Assembly: GCA_015228895.1 (NCBI GenBank)
Contig: JADGCR010000093.1
Location: forward strand, 1 to 8,458
DNA: 8,458 nt
Direction of reading: 5' to 3'
DNA from: Magnetococcales bacterium
GTDB lineage: Bacteria > Pseudomonadota > Magnetococcia > Magnetococcales > Magnetaquicoccaceae
Shown: positions 6,483 through 8,458 of the stretch, piece by piece
How the letters are laid out: the number at the start of each line of letters is the position of its first letter
Numbering within the stretch: position 1 is the first letter of the stretch
Position numbers and translations under genes: made by a program
Notes under the pieces: generated by a model
Database searches by the model: none
What the model was told of the DNA's origin: nothing
Seen by the model: the letters and a program-made list of their open reading frames with translations, nothing else

Positions 6483-7535
6483 TTAGAGAAAATGGCTCGA
6501 CTCCGACGGATTGGAGAGACTCCACAACAGCCGGTTGACCTCGTGCAAACGGCAGTTGGGCATGCACACCGCGTCCAGATCCCCGATGCCGCAGACGTGT
6601 TGTTCCACCTTCCGGCGATTTTCCGCGCTCCACATCCGGTCAAACGACATGTGGTGGATGTTGCCGTAACAGAAGGCCGGATCCCCCAGATAGGGACCAC
6701 AGGCATAGACATCCCCGTTGGCCACGATCTCGGCGAAAAAGGGGAGCGCCTGACAGCGGCGGTATTCACGGGGGGCCTGCCACTCCAGGGCACCCAGACG
6801 GACCGTGGCCTGAAACCCGCTGTCGGAGAGTTCGCGCAGTTGCGACAGAGCCTCGATGGGGGGCGGGGTCTCCAGGGTGAAGGCGATGTTGGGATGCTTG
6901 TTGAACTGCTTGAGGGCGAAATAACTGACCCCCAGCGCTTTCATGCGCCTGGCCAGGGCGATCACCTCGCCGGGCTCCTGCCCCAGATAGACGAACTGCA
7001 CCCCCAGGGCCACGGGCAACCCAAGCCGGGCCTTCAGTCCGGCGGCGAACTCCAACTGTTTCATCACCAGTTCGAACTGATTGCGGGCCACCCGGTGATG
7101 CCGCGCGTAATCCTCGGCGTTGACCCCGTTGATGCTGAAACGGACCCAGGACATGTGGGGCAGCACCTGTTCGCTCACCGCCGGCGACAGACGGGAACCG
7201 TTGGTGTTCAGGGCCTGCTCGAAGCCCAATCCCCCCGCCCAGGCGATGATGTCCGGCAACCCCTTGTGGAGCAAAGGCTCCCCTTCCCCGGAATAAAAGA
7301 GGGACCTGGTGCCCAACGCCTTGAGTTCCCCCAGGGTCTCCCGGAAACGGTCCAGGTCCAGATAGTTCCCGTTGCGTTCCAGATATTCGTAGGCGCAGAA
7401 ATCACAGCGATGGTTGCAGAGATTGGTCGGGCTGACCTCCACCAGAATCGGCGGGACGAACTCGCCCCGTTTCCAGGCCAACAGCTCCTTGAGGTGAAAG
7501 ATGAGTTTGGTGCCGTCCAGTTGCAGATCTGCCAT
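6483..7535 (-). CDS. Radical SAM enzyme with SPASM/Twitch-like C-terminal domain
   Basis: Predicted 350-residue [4Fe-4S] enzyme. The canonical CxxxCxxC is C40, C44 and C47 within SPTNLCNHRCDFCAYE, followed by YSGEGEP (81-87) and NTNG. C-terminal cysteines C261, C279, C289, C315, C324 and C328 indicate a second, auxiliary iron-sulfur site in a SPASM/Twitch-like domain. The ATG at 7535 is preferred over the upstream in-frame Met at 7589 because the start then aligns with the downstream paralogue; a GGGCGGGA-like element precedes it. It lies 138 bases after the cytidylyltransferase gene, with a promoter-like element between, and eight bases before its degenerate paralogue. Related enzymes with auxiliary clusters carry out dehydrogenation, dehydration, epimerisation or peptide modification. 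A sugar substrate is favoured here only by the neighbourhood. Confidence 0.9.
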   Translation of the reverse strand: MADLQLDGTKLIFHLKELLAWKRGEFVPPILVEVSPTNLCNHRCDFCAYEYLERNGNYLDLDRFRETLGELKALGTRSLFYSGEGEPLLHKGLPDIIAWAGGLGFEQALNTNGSRLSPAVSEQVLPHMSWVRFSINGVNAEDYARHHRVARNQFELVMKQLEFAAGLKARLGLPVALGVQFVYLGQEPGEVIALARRMKALGVSYFALKQFNKHPNIAFTLETPPPIEALSQLRELSDSGFQATVRLGALEWQAPREYRRCQALPFFAEIVANGDVYACGPYLGDPAFCYGNIHHMSFDRMWSAENRRKVEQHVCGIGDLDAVCMPNCRLHEVNRLLWSLSNPSESSHFL

Positions 7536-7588
7536 GGCTGTCCCGCCCGATTGGAAACGATGGAATTGCGCCACCAACAACGAAAGCA

Positions 7589-7617
7589 AAATTCACGCCA
7601 GGGTGGGTTGTTGTCAA
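7589..7617 (-). promoter_or_regulatory. Possible sigma70-type promoter before the radical SAM genes
   Basis: Reading the minus strand, a perfect TTGACA -35 hexamer lies at 7617-7612. A weak -10 candidate, GAATTT, follows after 17 bases (7594-7589), in a locally AT-richer patch of this GC-rich spacer. It sits about 55 bases upstream of the radical SAM start at 7535, in the largest gap of the window. The -10 match is poor, so this is tentative. If real, it would make the genes from 7535 downward partly independent of the cytidylyltransferase gene. Confidence 0.35.
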
Positions 7618-7673
7618 CAGACAGCGGCAGTGGTGGCAGGGGGGTGATCAAGAGAGGAGATGGGCGCGATGTC

Positions 7674-8375
7674 TCAACAGACGGCCGCGGGTCGCGACAA
7701 CAGCCAGTCGGCCAGGAACAAATCCCGCTCGGTGTCGATATCCAGGGAACGCTGCGGCGGCATGACGAGCGCCTTGGTGTTTTCGTCCATGAAGCGGGCC
7801 GACTGTCGCAACCACGCGGTCCGCACCACCAACACCGCGCCGTTCAAGACATAGGCGCCGGGCAGATCCTGCCGGTTGACGCGGGTGTGATCCCCCGGCA
7901 AGACGGGACGCATGGCACCGGAATCCGCCACGAAATACATCCAGTGGGGGGGTTTTTCCGCCCGGGTGACGGTCACGGCGCTCATGGCCCGCTCCCGGAC
8001 GCACAGTTGCAGACAGCGGGAGATGTCCTCCCCCTGGCGCAACGGGGAGGTGGGTTGCAACCAGACCAGATAGTCGTAACGCTCCGGCAAGGCGGTCAGC
8101 AGATGCAGCGCCACATCGATGGCCAAAGCGTGGTCCGTCGCCAACTCCGGCGGGCGGGGAACAGGGGATTCGCACCCCCATTGCCGGGCCGTGGCGATGA
8201 TCTCCGCGTCTTCGGAAGAGAGGATCAAACGATCCAGTTCCGGGCAGGCCAAAGCCGCCTCGATGGTCCACGCCAGCAGGGGCTTGCCCGCCACCATGCG
8301 GACGTTCTTGCGCGCCACCCCCCTGGCTCCCCCCCGCGCCGGGATCACGGCCAGCACGCTCGCCCCGTCGATCAT
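7674..8375 (-). CDS. CMP-sugar cytidylyltransferase (acylneuraminate cytidylyltransferase family)
   Basis: 233-residue enzyme of the NeuA/PseF/LegF family, which joins CTP and a nonulosonic acid (or similar 3-deoxy-ulosonate) to give the CMP-sugar donor and pyrophosphate. The nucleotide-binding signature is IPARGGARGVARKN (11-24); LQPTSPLR (106-113), a YVLNGAVLVV strand and the terminal DIDTERD (212-218) are all family hallmarks. The length is typical of the short, single-domain form. The ATG at 8375 overlaps the stop of the preceding gene (ATGA) and has GGGAGAG upstream; the longer frame to 8441 is less likely because it runs over that gene. It is the strongest pointer that the locus makes an acidic surface sugar. 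Which sugar it activates (sialic, legionaminic, pseudaminic or another) cannot be decided from the window. Confidence 0.9.
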   Translation of the reverse strand: MIDGASVLAVIPARGGARGVARKNVRMVAGKPLLAWTIEAALACPELDRLILSSEDAEIIATARQWGCESPVPRPPELATDHALAIDVALHLLTALPERYDYLVWLQPTSPLRQGEDISRCLQLCVRERAMSAVTVTRAEKPPHWMYFVADSGAMRPVLPGDHTRVNRQDLPGAYVLNGAVLVVRTAWLRQSARFMDENTKALVMPPQRSLDIDTERDLFLADWLLSRPAAVC

Positions 8376-8458
8376 GGCGACTCTCCCGGGGTGATCGGTT
8401 CGTCTGGCTGATAATCCCGTTCCGCCCTGCGACCCAGCCACTGCCAGTATTCCATGGG
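8372..8458 (-). CDS. Unidentified protein, C-terminal 28 residues only
   Basis: On the minus strand an open frame enters from the right edge and ends in TGA at 8374-8372. It encodes a tail containing MEYWQWLGRRAERDYQPDEP and ending ITPGESP. Its stop overlaps the cytidylyltransferase start by four bases (ATGA), the same coupling seen elsewhere in the operon, which supports its being a real gene. The visible Met may be internal because the frame is open to the edge. The tail does not look like the SAF-domain end of a NeuB-type synthase, and I cannot assign a family. Confidence 0.55.
   Translation of the reverse strand, partial: PMEYWQWLGRRAERDYQPDEPITPGESP

Noticed and set aside
7575..7613. 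CAACAAC/GTTGTTG inverted repeat in the spacer as a terminator or operator
   Set aside because: Only seven pairs with a 25-base loop, partly A-T rich and with no following T run; too weak to call.
6492..8411. 639-codon open frame on the plus strand
   Set aside because: It runs antisense across two well-supported genes and the spacer between them; its translation is rich in Gly, Gln, His and Arg with no recognisable domain, as expected from the complement of GC-rich codons.

Overview
This GC-rich window (about 60-65% G+C by eye) reads as the interior of a surface-glycan biosynthesis locus of a Gram-negative bacterium, most likely a proteobacterium. The taxon cannot be fixed from the sequence. 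All ten genes, eight complete and two cut by the window edges, lie on the minus strand. Transcription therefore runs from high to low coordinates. Spacing is tight: stop/start overlaps of 4, 11, 1 and 4 bases and gaps of 8-48 bases. Only two gaps exceed 100 bases (7536-7673 and 974-1084).

In transcription order the window holds: the 3' end of an unidentified gene (8372-8458); a NeuA-type CMP-sugar cytidylyltransferase (7674-8375); a 138-base spacer with a promoter-like TTGACA; a radical SAM enzyme with a cysteine-rich C-terminal domain (6483-7535); a paralogue that has lost the radical SAM cluster motif but keeps that C-terminal domain (5548-6474); a small HAD-type hydrolase (4910-5536); an APH/choline-kinase-fold kinase (3946-4920); a split thiamine-diphosphate transketolase (N half 3075-3917, C half 2146-3075); a second canonical radical SAM enzyme (1085-2149); a class I SAM-dependent methyltransferase (227-973); and the 5' end of an unidentified gene (1-178).

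Together these suggest a pathway that builds and modifies an unusual sugar. The transketolase pair would transfer a two-carbon unit. The kinase and HAD protein would add and remove phosphate. The radical SAM proteins would do difficult C-H chemistry, the methyltransferase would decorate, and the cytidylyltransferase would activate a nonulosonate- or Kdo-like acid sugar as a CMP-sugar. The gene families are well supported. The pathway and its product are inference.

The two most unusual signals are the cluster-less radical SAM paralogue directly behind its intact sister, and adjacent C7 and C9 homopolymer tracts within the first 15 codons of the transketolase N-half gene. Those tracts could allow slippage-based ON/OFF switching. 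No RNA genes, insertion sequences, CRISPR arrays or convincing terminators were seen.
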